From positions 1,426,001 to 1,490,000 of the forward strand of contig JAGYXB010000463.1 of the NCBI GenBank assembly GCA_022495005.1: a stretch of 64,000 bases of DNA, in the 5' to 3' direction. Below, piece by piece: positions 23,658 through 36,033 of the stretch; the first letter of the stretch is position 1, and every line of letters starts with the position of its first letter. The notes under the pieces are model-generated. The model did not search any database. It was not told the origin of the DNA and saw only the letters and a program-made list of their open reading frames with translations. The position numbers and the translations under genes were made by a program. This DNA is from Rhyacophila brunnea (lineage: Eukaryota > Arthropoda > Insecta > Trichoptera > Rhyacophilidae).

Positions 23658-24446
23658 CAGTGGCGAAGGGTGACTTTTGGAAAGAGGTAGGCTGTGGAGA
23701 TCTGATAAAAAGAGCACATTTGTCAGGTATACTTACGAGAATAGTACGATATTTACTACTAATGAATAGGTACACACTAGTAAATGACAACGACACACTA
23801 ATTCAATGAATCTTCAAAAACTGATTGACGACATAAAAATGAGCGATGTGTTTAAATTACGTATTTTTCAAAACATGTATACCCATCAAAAATCATTAGA
23901 TAAAAATTATTTTTATTTATAAAACAATCTATACTTACTTATTTATCAATATTCGATTAAACGCCGTTGAAATTATTTTTTTAATTATCTAATTATTAAT
24001 GATTTTGGACAAAGTGCGCAGTCGTGACAACAATATTATGCGCGAATGTTTTAGGCTCTGCGATAGGAGCTTACCTTATTTCGTACAAATCAGCAGACTT
24101 GCTGAGGTTACGAGACGTAAAGTCCATACGAAAAAAATTCAGAATTATTTCACACATAATCGGAGATTTATTTACGTCGAGACGTCGCGGCGTTTATTAT
24201 TTTAATTATTTATTTACGGTGCGCTGTGGTATATTTTTTCATACCTTTGCAGTTGTTTTGTAAACTGTGTAATACTGTAATACATTCCTATATTACGACA
24301 TCTCTCGTTGGCAAAATAAATTATTTTTATATAACATAAAATAATGAAGTGATGAAGTATATAAATATGTCAATATGCAATTAAAAAATATTTTTATTAA
24401 GAAGGTAGGCTTTAAATAATCGCCTAGTATGGAGTCTTCGCCACTG
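23658..24446 (+). mobile_element. MITE family B, complete copy with exact 8-bp target duplication
   Basis: This 789-bp element is bounded by CAGTGGCGAAGGGTGAC and GGAGTCTTCGCCACTG. It is flanked on both sides by GGTAATAC (23650-23657 and 24447-24454). The CAGTG ends and 8-bp duplication are typical of hAT-superfamily non-autonomous elements. Internal open frames at 23999-24263 are not conserved in the other copies. Confidence 0.9.
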
Positions 24447-24454
24447 GGTAATAC

Positions 24455-24740
24455 ATACACAGAACAGATTAATAAATAGAATTCTGATAGGTTATTCCCT
24501 AATATACTACATTTTGACGCAGTGCTTTGAATGCGTGATTGTCCTACAAATATTAGACATGCAATAATGTGTGTAGCAACCTTCAAATACACCAATATTG
24601 AATGAACGTCAGTGCATAATCCATGAGCAGTTGTTAGAACGAATGACAAGCAAACACGTGTTTAAGTTTATCCCATATTCTTCGACACTAGATATCGGTT
24701 GCCTTTTACTCCACATCCGTTAGACGCGATGTTGTCATTG
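24455..24740 (+). repeat. Dispersed repeat family G, copy 2
   Basis: Matches 13265-13560 over CTACATTTTGACGCAG, CACCAATATTGAATGAACG and ACACGTGTTTAAGTTTATCCC. It abuts the family B target duplication. Confidence 0.7.
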
Positions 24741-26998
24741 TATGGTGCTATTTAACAGGTTCGCAGATAATCGAAATGTCATAATGTTTTGCGCCGTGTA
24801 GTTCGTATTTTTCTTCCAGCAGGTTTGCCACTATCGTTCTACTGCGCATGCGCATCCTCCATGCAATTATTGCGTGAAAATTCAGAAGCTTCTGAACATC
24901 TTTGATCCATGCATACTATCTTGCAACTTGCACGATAATACGTGTTTCCACGTGTATTTTCTTGTTATGGTCGCGGTAATACGTAGTGTCAGTATATTTA
25001 ACAATGTCTACTGAGTATAATTATATTTTATTCTAATTACTATTTTGGTTATTTATTGCTGGATTTCTACACCTACAATGTACCTAGTACTAGTACCTAC
25101 AGTGTCATTAAATTGAAGCATTTCGCAATATTTCTTACATCATATTATTATACCTACGTGCTATGAGTGTGAGACACTTAAAAATGATCCCAGAGGGGTT
25201 AAAAATCAGTCACGGGCTCGAGCCTCTACGTCACTAAAACGTGCATTTTTACAATTAACATTGTTTTATGTTCAAGCCATTTAAGGTTTTATGACAGCAT
25301 GCATGTTGCATGAAAGCCATTTCTACCCAGACCTACCCATAGTAGTAAAAATAATATATATTATATAATAAATAAATCATTATATCATATATTTTTTATG
25401 CCTTAACAGCATTTATAATTGTAATTAAATAATCTTGTAGGTACTAAGCACGAATGATCATCCATATATTATGGAATGATGCCCTACGGGTTCTCTGATA
25501 TATTGTGATAATTTGTGACAACGATGATAAGGGTAGAAAATGTGACATCACAAAGCCAAGAAAATATAGATACTTATGTATAATAAGAACATTATTCTGA
25601 ACTCGATGATTTTCAACGAAATTGTTTCTTAACGGGGGGGGGGGAGGTTAAATGATTTTTTGACGAAATATGCCGATAAGTACGAAGAAGGGATCAAATA
25701 TACCGAAAATCATATTATGACGTCATTTATGGACGACCCCTTAATATGTACTGTTATTAATAAGCTTTATTATGTTTTATTTGCCTTATTGTTTTTAATA
25801 ATTACTATTCATGTATGCCTAGGTACTAATTTTGCTTTTTCTTTTTGTTTTAGGACGAAGTAAGTAGACATCTCAACCACCTTCTTTCGACTCACACCAA
25901 AATAAGATAGAAATTAGGCGTATAGAATCAAACGCAACAATATCTGTGGAGCTACCTATACCGCTTTGATTCTATGCGACTCATTTTCCTTACTAACATA
26001 GAAGCGAAAAAAAGTACGTGGTTTTATTTATCATTATTTTTTTTATATAAAAATATGTTTTTAAAGATTTCTGTATTTTTTATTGTTTTGTTTTATTAAT
26101 TATGTACTGTAAACAAAATTAATTTAATGAATTCGGTTAATTATATACCTAAGAACATAACACACCAGACAGAAACTCAAAACGTTTTACAGAAAATTGA
26201 AGTGCATTCATTAACTTAGATTTTTAATTAATAACATCGCATCGTGTTCTGTTATCATTATTGTTGCCATTTTTTAAATTTTGATTTCCCGATATTATTA
26301 AATTTAATTTGTCATAAAAGTATCAATTCTGCTCAATATAAATTTATGTATTATCTAGGATTGTATAAAACGAAAAATCGTCAATTAATCATGACTCATT
26401 GAATTACGTAGCTGTATTATTAAACTATAATTATGTACCCACTACAATAATCCACATTATCGAACATTAATTAACCGCATAGAAGCCGATAAGTCTATTC
26501 ATTTTTCAGTATTAAAAAAATAATCTATTGACAAAAGAGAGAACTATTTTTTTCCATAGTAAATAATATATACCATTTTTGATAGTCGATCATTTGTGAA
26601 ATCATCCATTTCCGATGTGAATTTCATCTTTTTAAATGTTGTCGGTACTTTGTGAAAACTGTCTAGTTAACCATGCGAATATATTATACCTATTCCCCAT
26701 TATTATTATATTAAAATAGATAGTGATTAAATGTAGAGGGTAATTTAACTTATTGTAGTTATTTTAGTGGTATTATGAACAATTAAGTCTATGTGGAGAG
26801 ACATTATATATCAATTAAAAATAAAATACTATTATATAATACGTATTCCAAATAACTTAATAATGATTACGACTTGTTTCCTCTTTTCATCCACTTCGAT
26901 TGTATTGAAAATAATGGTGCATACACTTGTCTATATAAATAATAAATAACTAAAGTAGGATGTTTCAAAAAACTCTTCTGCAAAATATTTCAAAATTG
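24741..26998. other. AT-rich non-coding DNA
   Basis: No gene or repeat family recognised. There is a poly-G tract (GGGGGGGGGG) at about 25635. Confidence 0.45.
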
Positions 26999-27326
26999 AG
27001 TTAAGCCTTAATGACATTGAGCTACTTTACAAGCTGCTTGTAAACTCGCTCAGTATCATCATCGAACAAGCTAACAAGCAGATTATACACAATCTACCGA
27101 GAAAAATTGAAAGCCGGTCAACTTTACGCGGTACAAGCCAGCGATAGTAGCGACTTCCCGGTAAAAAAACGAACTACTCAATACGTCCTGTCAAATTAGT
27201 ACTAAAAATGACGGTTTCAACTCGCTAGCTTGTTGGCTTCTGAGCGAGTGGAAATTTTTGTGTGTCATCATCACAATTCGCCAACAAGCAGCTTGTAAAG
27301 TAGCTCAATGTCACTGAGGCTTTACA
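26999..27326. mobile_element. Foldback MITE with about 40-bp arms
   Basis: An arm holding TGACATTGAGCTACTTTACA then AGCTGCTT (27011-27043) is repeated in inverse at 27285-27320. Internal shorter inverted blocks (CAAGCTAACAAGCAG / TAGCTTGTTGGC) sit inside. No coding. Confidence 0.75.
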
Positions 27327-27929
27327 ATAGTTCTGTATTAATCTGACGAAATGTTTTATTGAAGTGGATGAAATTGGTCCTGATCGTTATTAAATAATGT
27401 GATATAAGTAGGTATTCTAATACAATACCTATTCGGCATTATTTATATTAAGTATATTTTATTTGAATTAAATCATATCTATTTTTTTTTTCAATATCTT
27501 AGCGAGTAAACAGTACATATATCGATTAATTTTTCGAAAAAGATTGTGAATTTGTTCATTGACTGCACGTAATAATTATCCGAGACGATCAATTATTACA
27601 ATAATTGTACGGTACGGCACATAACGTGTAATCGCACGCTACTGTTGTTTGCACAATATTGTTTTTTTTGTAATTTATTATTTTTAGTGGGTTTTTGATG
27701 TAAATATACGTAGTCTTTTCTATAACAGTATTTATGTATAAGTAGGATGTATGAAAAATAACTTAAATTGTGCTATATTTAAATATGTGGTACTAGAGGT
27801 TGTGATCAAGATTTCTCGTCTCGAGGTCTTGATAATTGAAAGAAGTCGATAAATCACAAGCCTGGCGTGGTATCTACCTACAAACTAAAAATTGTGGAAT
27901 TTGTTTTTATAGTAAGTAGGTAGGTAATT
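27327..27929. other. AT-rich non-coding DNA
   Basis: Nothing recognisable. Confidence 0.5.
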
Positions 27930-28482
27930 CAGTGGCGGAGGGTGGAGGTAGGCTGTTAAGATCCACCATAAATAATGCACATTAAACTTTGTCAGTCATA
28001 TGTATTAGTTTTCATTGAAATAAGACTAGATACCATTTATAGATAATAGGTAGTCAAAAAAATACTCGTCTATTTTGAAATATCAAAAATTATGCAATTA
28101 AATCATATATAACTTTGGATATTTTATAAATAGAATAATACTTGTTATCTATTACTTATAGTTTGGCTAAGGCAGGGCTTAATGAATTAAAAAAATGATC
28201 CAATAATATGACTTGTAATATTATATTATATTATATTCTTAATCCAACGAAAACAAATAAGTATGAATGAAAAAGTGTGCACAATTTTGTTGTATCGCCC
28301 AAAATATACCAAAAATATTATGGCTTGGTTTAGGCAAGATTTAATTGATTTTTAAAAAGTATCCAACACCTGTAAATTGTAGTCTTAGTTCAATAAAAAC
28401 AAATACCTACGTATGACTGACAGAGTTTAATGTGCACTATTTATGGCGGATCTTAACAGCTTACCTCCACTCTTCACTACTA
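27930..28482 (+). mobile_element. Foldback MITE family A copy
   Basis: It begins CAGTGGCGGAGGGTGGAGG and ends CCTCCACTCTTCACTAC. It contains the same three-module interior as 54741-55335. The target duplication has decayed. Confidence 0.8.
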
Positions 28483-29146
28483 GTATCTACATAATGTATC
28501 TGTATACTAACTTACTCTTTATAATATAATAGATCCGGTACCAACCAAATAAATATTAATATTTATAAAAAGCATCTGGTAATTACACTTTCGCCTGTGT
28601 GCTCTAAAATCTACTGCTGCTTATGTCTGGTGTTCTAATGTCCGGTGTTCATATGCCAGATTGCAACGAAATTCGCATGCGGTAAACGAAGCGAATAGCG
28701 ACAAATTTATTATGGCGATTTTGTGTGAGCTCCTAATTTCATTTAAGTACAATGTCAAAAAATGCATGTAGTAATAAATCAATTGTTGGTTAATTATACC
28801 ATGTTATCTGTTGGTTGGGTTTTTGTAAAATAAATTACCAGCAGTCAAGGTTAAGTTGCACCTCCCAACTAATGTTATTTTATTTTGTATAATGAATAGT
28901 TTAATTTTGTACATAACATTATAATGCGGTGTTACTATACTTTGGATGGCTGTATATAGTTACATTTATCTACTATATAAATTACTAGTAGGTATATTAA
29001 TATCATAAAGGCTCACTCCCTTACTCATAGAAGGGATGCGTAGTACCAAAATTCAAACGAGTCTGTGTACGGTGTGCATTCGTGAGATAAATACACTACA
29101 CCTACATTCCTAAATATTATACAAGTTTTATAGGTAAATCATTCTA
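28483..29146. other. AT-rich non-coding DNA
   Basis: Nothing recognisable. Confidence 0.5.
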
Positions 29147-29266
29147 CAGTGGCACCATAGGCGATTCGTGCGTGTATTGAATTGCTTGCGACAATGCCTG
29201 TTTCAATGGTGGCAAACAATACCACTACAACTGCAAGCCGCATTTGCCGTACCCATGGTGCCACTG
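29147..29266. mobile_element. Small MITE with CAGTGGCACCATGG ends
   Basis: This 120-bp element has inverted ends CAGTGGCACCATAGG and CCATGGTGCCACTG, flanked by TA. The internal GGCAAACAATACC block recurs in the partial relative at about 14590. Confidence 0.65.
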
Positions 29267-30511
29267 TAAAACGATGTTACGATGTGTTAATATAGATAGT
29301 TTTTTTAAAGTGTTATTGAATTTATCCTTTAAGTCTACTCTATATTATAAAAAGAAAAACTAACATTTGCAACGTTTTTCTGTTTTGTTTTTCTTTCACT
29401 TTTAAATTCGATACAGCGACACACCAAGGGGGTCAGACTAAATTTCCACCCCTTCACACATAATAAATATTAAATAATACTTATTAATTTAATTTTCATT
29501 AAAATATATTTTATACTATAGAAAAAAGTTACATCACGTAATTGTATTTATATAGATACAGAATGATATTTTAATTAAGTATACTTTAAAATTTACAGTG
29601 TAAACTGTAAATCGTGTGAAGTAAAAAAATCATAAAAAAAATATCAAACTTTTTATTGCCCTCTGAATCCTGTTGCCCGGATACTTCGCACCGCCAACGT
29701 CCCCGCTTTGGGGGCGGTCCGGTACCACAAATATGAGATATCCATACAATTTTCATAAAAAACTAACTTTTTTAGTGACACTAAAACACATCTAAAACTT
29801 CAGGACAGATTCCTCTGGGACGGTTTCCATATAGAAATGTAAAAAAATGGATGTCATTGATTTAATCTATTTTTGTTTTTAAGTAGGTAGGTAGGTACAC
29901 AGAGAGAATGGTTAAGAATTTTCTTACATTTTATTACGCCATATCATTTATTAAAAGTTAATTACTAAATACATAGTTAATTTCATATTTTCATACCGTG
30001 TAGTATTTTTTATTACGTAAATAAAATTGAAAAAAAAAGTGTGTTTTAATTACCTGTATAATTTATCACGTAACAAGATCCCAATGAATATATTTAAATA
30101 TCTTTTATGTGGAATATGTTAATCAGCTGATCTAAGGCTGTTATTAGACAGAGTGATGTGCTTTTGATGTTTTTTTTAATTTATTCAAGAATTTTTACGA
30201 TTGTGTTAGGAAGCTCTCGTCTGTTTTTATTAGTACCTAATCATAATTTTGGGACCGGGTTTTATTGTTTCCGTTTTTTGAACGAGAAAAAACGTTTTTT
30301 TTTTAATATTAATAATGTGCCACTTATAACATAGCACAAGTGCCTACTATTTCAGGCTGTTTGGTTAAGTTTTCCCTCTATTTCTGTAGTTGTTAACCTA
30401 AGCATGTGTGTGTGCATTTAATATTGTTTAATCAGTTTATTTAATTGTTGTAAGTAGGTACTAAAATATAATGAAAAAATAATACGTAATAAGACAATTA
30501 AATAATACCAG
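29267..30511. other. AT-rich non-coding DNA
   Basis: 29680-29725 (TACTTCGCACCGCCAACGTC) resembles 32240-32280 (TATTTCGCACCCCTAACATC), possibly ends of a dispersed element. No gene. Confidence 0.4.
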
Positions 30512-30778
30512 CGCATCTATTCTATACACAATGCTGCTATCATCGGCTATCGAGGGTAGTGTATCATATTTATGTATTGGGGTATTATAATTATTGGTAC
30601 AAATGCCTATTTCACTCTAAAAATTAACACAGCCAAGACATGTGGCTACTGTTAAAACATAGCACTTTTTGACAGTTCAGACGGTTAACTTATTGTAACA
30701 ATTAACCGCTTCAATACATAAATATATATGATAAACTACCCTCGATAGCCGCCTTGTGTATATAACAGATGTGCAGAA
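30512..30778. repeat. Foldback MITE with about 70-bp arms
   Basis: An arm holding CACAATGCTG and GGCTATCGAGGGTAGTGTATC is repeated in inverse (GATAAACTACCCTCGATAGC ... CTTGTGTATATAAC) around a roughly 130-bp loop. The minus ORF overlapping it is incidental. Confidence 0.65.
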
Positions 30779-31404
30779 AGCCTTCCTGCGTAATAATGAA
30801 GCAATAAGGAATATTTGGGACTACTGTACTAAAATGCTCATAGATATCCTGCAATGTAATATATTTTTTGCATGCATAAATGGCACGGAAAACTGGAACT
30901 TGCTTCAATGAAATGGAAATGGAATCGACTGAAGGCTCCATCTATCTGGAAAAAGATTCAATAGATTTAGTATATACCTACTTACTAATAAAGTTTTTCC
31001 ATTGATGTCGTTTATAATGAGTCGAAGTATATCAATTGTGAACATTATTCAAATCTCCTCCACCCATGGTGACAGAGTTCGTAAAACGACCGTCTATGAA
31101 CCCCCATGTAGCGGGTTCAATTCTATTGCGAAGAAAAAACTTTTTGAAATGAACCATTTTTTTAATTAATGCAATTTGCCGATCTGTTACTACAATTTTC
31201 CTGTCGATGTAACGATATTCTATATAAAAACTTGATAAATTTACGTACGGATTATTACAGCTTTTGATCGCACGGGTATTTAGTAAATATACGATGCAGC
31301 ACACATGTAGGTATATATTATATATTACAATAATTGCATTACGATGTATCTATAGTCTAAGGCATTAAGTATATTACGTATCGATGTCTCTGTTAGTCTG
31401 TTAC
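30779..31404. other. AT-rich non-coding DNA
   Basis: 31060-31130 contains a weak tRNA-like patch (GCGGGTTCAATTC). No gene recognised. Confidence 0.4.
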
Positions 31405-31486
31405 TGATATAATATAATATGAATATTTTTATTAAGGAAGAATCAAATCTAAATAATTGCCCAGCATGGATGGAGCTTCCCCACTG
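31405..31486 (+). repeat. Right-end fragment of MITE family B
   Basis: ATTTTTATTAAGGAAGAATC...AATTGCCCAGCATGG...GAGCTTCCCCACTG matches the terminal 80 bp of family B. Confidence 0.65.
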
Positions 31487-33129
31487 ATTGGAATTCCAGT
31501 TGCTGTTAAACAATGCTACCTTAGAAAGACAGCTGTTTCAAGAAAGAAGACGTTACTGGATAACCGGATATCCTCGATCCAGTAGTCACGTGGTGTCATG
31601 TTTTGACCAATTCTTTTATATTGTTGACAAGTGGATTGGTTAAGATATTGCACCATGAGATACTCGGAGTAAAAATGCACCGCTTGATTCTGCTTTTGAT
31701 TTTGCTGCATGTTTTTGCTGTTTGTTGTTACTTTGTGTTATTTGAATTGTTCGTTGTGCACTTTTTCTAACACCTTTGACTCCAATGTAAGTCATTAGAC
31801 AGACTAGACAGAATTCCACTATTTATAATTTTATATAATTTCATAATCTACAACATTTTTTTATAAGCGTACCTATATGCAGGGATGCGCAAAAACTGTT
31901 TGCCGCCTGACTGCCAGCTGAAATTAAAAAAATACTTTAATATGCCCAAAAGTCAAATTATTTTTTTTATCATTAAAATATTCATAATAAAAATATACGA
32001 GATATTTTATCTATTGAATAATACTGATAACATTCTGAATTATAATGCAAAACGACTTGAAACTATCAATATGTAGGTATCGATGGAGCACGAAGTCCAA
32101 ATTTATTAAATATTTTTAATTGGAAGAAAATTGCGCTTCAGTCGACAAGCTCACGAGGCAAATTGTTTTACTTCAAAAAAATATTGTATCTGTATGACTC
32201 AGTAAGACTCAGGCAACTTGTTCTTGGAACTTTTGCGGCCCGCTTATTTCGCACCCCTAACATCCCCGATTGGCGGGCCCCTGCGTATATGTATCTTTCA
32301 AGCATGATTACAATACACTTAAAGCTATGCACCTACTGGTCAATCATTTTTTTAATATTTTACATATGGTATCTATTATGTTGCACATAGATCTTATGAT
32401 TTCTCAACTTTTTTTGTTTCCTGAGATTCAAGAATACATTTTCCTCGAGAATTCGAGATTGGTTTGTCGCTGAATTCAAATTCGAGACCTTTGGTTTTTA
32501 TGGCTTTTACCGTTACGGTCGAGTTCAGTTTTAAAATATTTCTAAAAGAAAATGATTTTCTTGCGAAAAATAATTTTACGTACAAATTTAATAGATCCTA
32601 CTATTGCAGACATTTTTCCGTTTCAAATTATGTTTGATATTTTATTTAACTTATTTTTTCGTGGTTAAAGTTTCTCTGATTCTCGAGATTCTCATTTTTG
32701 ATAATTGATTTTTTTGCAATGAAAAATCTAAAAATTTCTGAAAAATAAATCTCGGAATTCTCAAATCTCGATCATATCCTGTGGCCGTAAATATTTTTTA
32801 TCATTTAAAATATATCTCACTTAACTTTTCGAATTAAAATGTACCCTCCATAAACAATGCATGACCTACATACATATATGCACAAAACCCTGACTGACCC
32901 CTCTAATTGATTATAATAAATATGTTTATCCATTAAAATGGTCTGGTAGTGTTATAATATGTATTTACAGATTAATCGCAATTATACACAAACTTGTTAT
33001 TTATTGTTACTACCTACATACCTACTAACTTAAAATCAGGTAATCTCAATTGTCTAATTAAAGAATTCTGAACTTCGCAATGCTTATTCAGCGATCAAAA
33101 TTGTTATGGTGTTACATTTTGTTTGACAG
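31487..33129. other. AT-rich DNA upstream of the first homeobox exon, presumably intron
   Basis: No exon recognised. I looked for the engrailed EH2 tryptophan motif and EH1 and found neither. A pyrimidine tract ending GTTTGACAG directly precedes the exon at 33130. Confidence 0.45.
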
Positions 33130-33245
33130 GTCCGAGAACTCGGCGACCAAAGAAACCAGCTGGAGAAAGAAGTCCTGGAAACACGCGAGATGAAGAGAAA
33201 AGACCTCGAACTGCTTTCAGTGGACCCCAGCTGGCAAGACTTAAG
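33130..33245 (+). CDS. en/inv: Engrailed/invected-family homeobox gene, penultimate exon (linker and homeodomain residues 1-17)
   Basis: The gene product is a segment-polarity transcription factor that acts in the nucleus and binds TAATTA-type sites. After a split Gly codon, this 116-nt exon gives PRTRRPKKPAGERSP, a short acidic link, and EKRPRTAFSGPQLARLK, homeodomain positions 1-17 (Arg3 and Arg5 for the minor groove; Phe8, Leu13 and Leu16 of the core). The GPRTRR start is the engrailed-family EH3 region. The acceptor is TTTGACAG|GTCC (phase 1) and the donor CTTAAG|GTACC (phase 0). The intron after homeodomain residue 17 is the conserved one of this family. It joins in frame to the exon at 36034. 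Upstream exons are outside the window or unrecognised. SGPQLARLK followed by HEF, and the REEEELQEL tail, favour invected over engrailed. Confidence 0.93.
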
Positions 33246-33316
33246 GTACCTACGTATATATTTGAAAATAGCAAAGCGTAGATACTCTAAAATCTAAACC
33301 ACATCGATCTATAAGG

Positions 33317-33788
33317 GCTATTCTAACCTACTTAAATCAATAAAAAATGATAAAATATAATATGTCGTATTCCAACAGTTAATTAACCCGGGTTAAGAGC
33401 TGTCAGGCGTGATCTTTTTAACGCGGGTCGATATGACCGCCTTAACTGGTTTAGAGCAAGATAGGTATACTATCTGCGACAATTACATATTGAGAATTTA
33501 GATGCGGATTTGTTACTTAATAGTACCTAATTTACGACACACGCGCTACGGTCACTGCCTTAACTCAACACCATGTCAATACGAAATTGGCCGAGATCTA
33601 CAAAAATAAGAGATGCTGTTCACACGACATGCATACCAACTTAAATATTCGCTTATAAATGTGTTACCAATTATTGTAGATAACCGCCTTTTTACGGAAT
33701 TGCTTCAAGTGATAGGTATTCGTGTTATTTTCTATCAAAAAAAATAACGGAAACGTGTTACCGTGTTAATTAATTAGAATAGCCCTGC
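33317..33788. repeat. TIR-bounded intronic repeat
   Basis: GGGCTATTCTAACCTACTT at the left and TTAATTAGAATAGCCC at the right form an imperfect inverted end pair. The interior has its own inverted GTTAATTAACCCGGGTTAA stretch. The left-end sequence recurs at about 36749 (GGGCTATTCTAACATAACG). Likely a MITE inside the homeobox intron. Confidence 0.55.
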
Positions 33789-34273
33789 AGAGTTCCAATA
33801 AAAAAATTAAGAGTTTGCGGAACAAAGTTCAACCCATTTTCCATCTAACTGAGGAAATGTAATATGTAATTATTAGAGTTACCATTAAAAAAATTACATA
33901 AAAACAATTAAGTAGGTACATACATTAACACAAAATTATTACAGAATATTAAGATAACAAAGTCAATTTATTGTTAAGTCACACGAAAAGTGGAAATATT
34001 TCTCATTTTTTTCGCCCTGTTAAACTTAATTGAATAAGAAACTTCAATGGTTTTCACAATCAAACATGGTTGGTAATCACCGATAGTGGATATGAAAAAT
34101 TGGAAAACTGCATTAATTAAAGATGTGTGTGTACCTATTGGTACCTACCTCATCGGATGTTTTTAAAAACATGTTAGGATCATTATTAAATATAATTAAC
34201 TAAACATAATATGCTACGTAGATATGTAATAAAAGTTTCATTGATATATTATGTTTATTAGTAGGTAAATATA

Positions 34274-34397
34274 ATGAACCTTCAATCTATCCAAGTTGTC
34301 CAACGGTTAATTCCATTGGAAAATTTAACCTTGTTTATGTTTTGGCCCGGATTTTCTGGGTGTCCCGTGTTTTATTTTAAATCCGTTCGTGTTGCAG
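34274..34397. other. Intronic sequence before the duplicated homeobox segment
   Basis: A T-rich stretch (TGTTTTATTTTAAATCC) ending in GTTGCAG acts as a plausible branch/pyrimidine/acceptor region for the segment at 34398. An 85-codon open frame across here reads the homeobox segment in the wrong frame and is not the coding frame. Confidence 0.4.
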
Positions 34398-34451
34398 CCC
34401 GAGAAAAGACCGCGGGCCGCATTCAACGGACCCCAACTGGCGAGATTAAAG
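34398..34451 (+). CDS. en/inv: Second, diverged copy of the homeobox first-half exon (candidate alternative or cassette exon)
   Basis: Read after GTTGCAG|, 54 nt encode PEKRPRAAFNGPQLARLK and then meet a GT (TTAAAG|GTCATT). Seventeen codons align with homeodomain residues 1-17 of the exon at 33130: 15 of 17 residues are identical (Thr6 to Ala, Ser9 to Asn). Six other codons differ only synonymously, so the copy looks old and protein-constrained. Arg3, Arg5, Phe8, Leu13 and Leu16 are kept. Both ends are phase 0: the donor side can join the exon at 36034, and the acceptor side can join the exon at 33130, which would insert a second N-arm and half of helix 1. It cannot simply replace the first copy, because the upstream acceptor there is phase 1. 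The GTCATT donor is weak. It could instead be the relic of a tandem gene duplicate. No transcript evidence is available here. Confidence 0.6.
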
Positions 34452-34811
34452 GTCATTATATCCATACCTACAATAAAAATACTTGTCAGTTGAAAGATTC
34501 CCTAAAATCTGAGAGGTATTTTTGTAACTAAGTAAGGTAAAATTCAAGCACTTCGGCCTTTGATTTTTTTCAGAAAATTCCTTTTATCTCTTCTTTTTCT
34601 TTATCGACATTTTTTATTTTTTTTATTCTTGACTTACTTTTAATTAATCTAACTACCTACTTAGGTACCTACATCTTGGGAGAAGACTCCAAATAAATAA
34701 CTATACTTTTCTAAATAATAATGTCAACATACTTGCAATATACATGTAATTTTATTTATTACCTACGCCAATGCATCTTGCATTCTTATTCACAATATAT
34801 GTAGTGTATTA

Positions 34812-35352
34812 CAGTGATGTAGAGTGGAGGAGCTGTTAAGATTCGACAAAATAGTGCGCACTAAACTTTCAAACGTATTTGTTTTAATTGACTAAGACTA
34901 CAACGTGTAGATAGTGTTTGTTAGTTTTTAAAATTCAATCAAACCCTGCCTAATCAAAACCATAGCAGATAATACTTAATCAAAAAACATTCGTTTATCT
35001 ATAAAATCATTTAATCATACATAATTTTAGATATTGTATAGAGATAGAAGAATATTTTTTTTTACCTATAATGGTTTGGATTTGTCAGGGCTCAATGAAT
35101 TTAAAAAAAACCAACCAACACTATCTATAATATGTATTCTTAATTCGGCACAAACTAATAAGTATGACTGAAAAAGTGTGCACTATTTTTGTCAGATCGC
35201 CCATAGGGTTTAATTTAATTTTAAAAATACTAACTAGCACTATCTGCAATTTGTATTCTTAGTTCAATGAAAACACAGTCGTATGACTGACAAAGTTTGG
35301 TGTGCGCTATTTATGTCAAATCTTAACAGCCTACCTCCATCCCTCGCCACTG
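34812..35352 (+). mobile_element. Foldback MITE family A copy within the homeobox intron
   Basis: CAGTGATGTAGAGTGGAGG to CCATCCCTCGCCACTG. The interior matches the other family A copies module by module (AAACCCTGCCTAATC; GTCAGGGCTCAATGAAT; GACTGACAAAGTTTGGTGTGC). The target duplication is not recognisable. Confidence 0.8.
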
Positions 35353-35517
35353 ATACATACCTACCTACCATTTTATTTTTGTTTATCAACATTATGTATC
35401 AGTTCTAATATGTTTCATTATTGTTTAAAAATTATTTTGTCGAACCTTAAAATCCTTACTAACGTGGGAGGCTATGGGTTTACATAACCCATTTAATCCC
35501 AAGGTATTTTTTTTGAC

Positions 35518-35757
35518 CATGTCCGATCTTAAGAAAATCGTATGGGCTTCTCCAGAGTGGAGATTTGTAAATTGTAAATAAAGACCTGATATTTTCCATT
35601 GATAATATTTTAAATCAGTGGCGATTCCATGACCATTTCGAGCATGTCCGATCTTAAGAAAATCGTATGGGCTTCCACAGAGTGGAGATTTGTAAATTGT
35701 AAATACAGACCTGAAGTTTTCCATTGTTAACATTTTAAATCAGTGGTGATTTTCCAT
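35518..35757 (+). repeat. Tandem duplication, about 125-bp unit, two copies
   Basis: CATGTCCGATCTTAAGAAAA begins at 35518 and again at 35643, each followed by TCGTATGGGCTTC, AGAGTGGAGATTTGTAAATTG and TTTTAAATCAGTGG. The copies are over 90% identical by eye, so this is a recent tandem duplication in the intron. A related fragment lies at 10433. Confidence 0.85.
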
Positions 35758-36033
35758 TACATTTCGTCAGAGTATGGAAATTTTAAAAAGCGTATTATGA
35801 ATATTAAAAACACAATCAATGAAAATACACAAAAATCTTGAGGTGGAACTTGAATGACATATACGTAATAAAACAGAGGAAAAAAATTCAAGTAGGGATC
35901 CATCTGACGAAAACCGGCATTGTTTTAAATTTATCAATTTTGGATTGTTTCCTGTATGAAACCCAAATTTACCTTAAATGAATCGAATCCAAATTCAATA
36001 TAATAATTTAACTGACATTTATTTCTACTTTAG

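Noticed and set aside
34274..34531. 85-codon open frame across the duplicated homeobox segment
   Set aside because: It reads the segment in a different frame from the homeodomain; the protein-conserved frame is shorter and bounded by splice-like sites.
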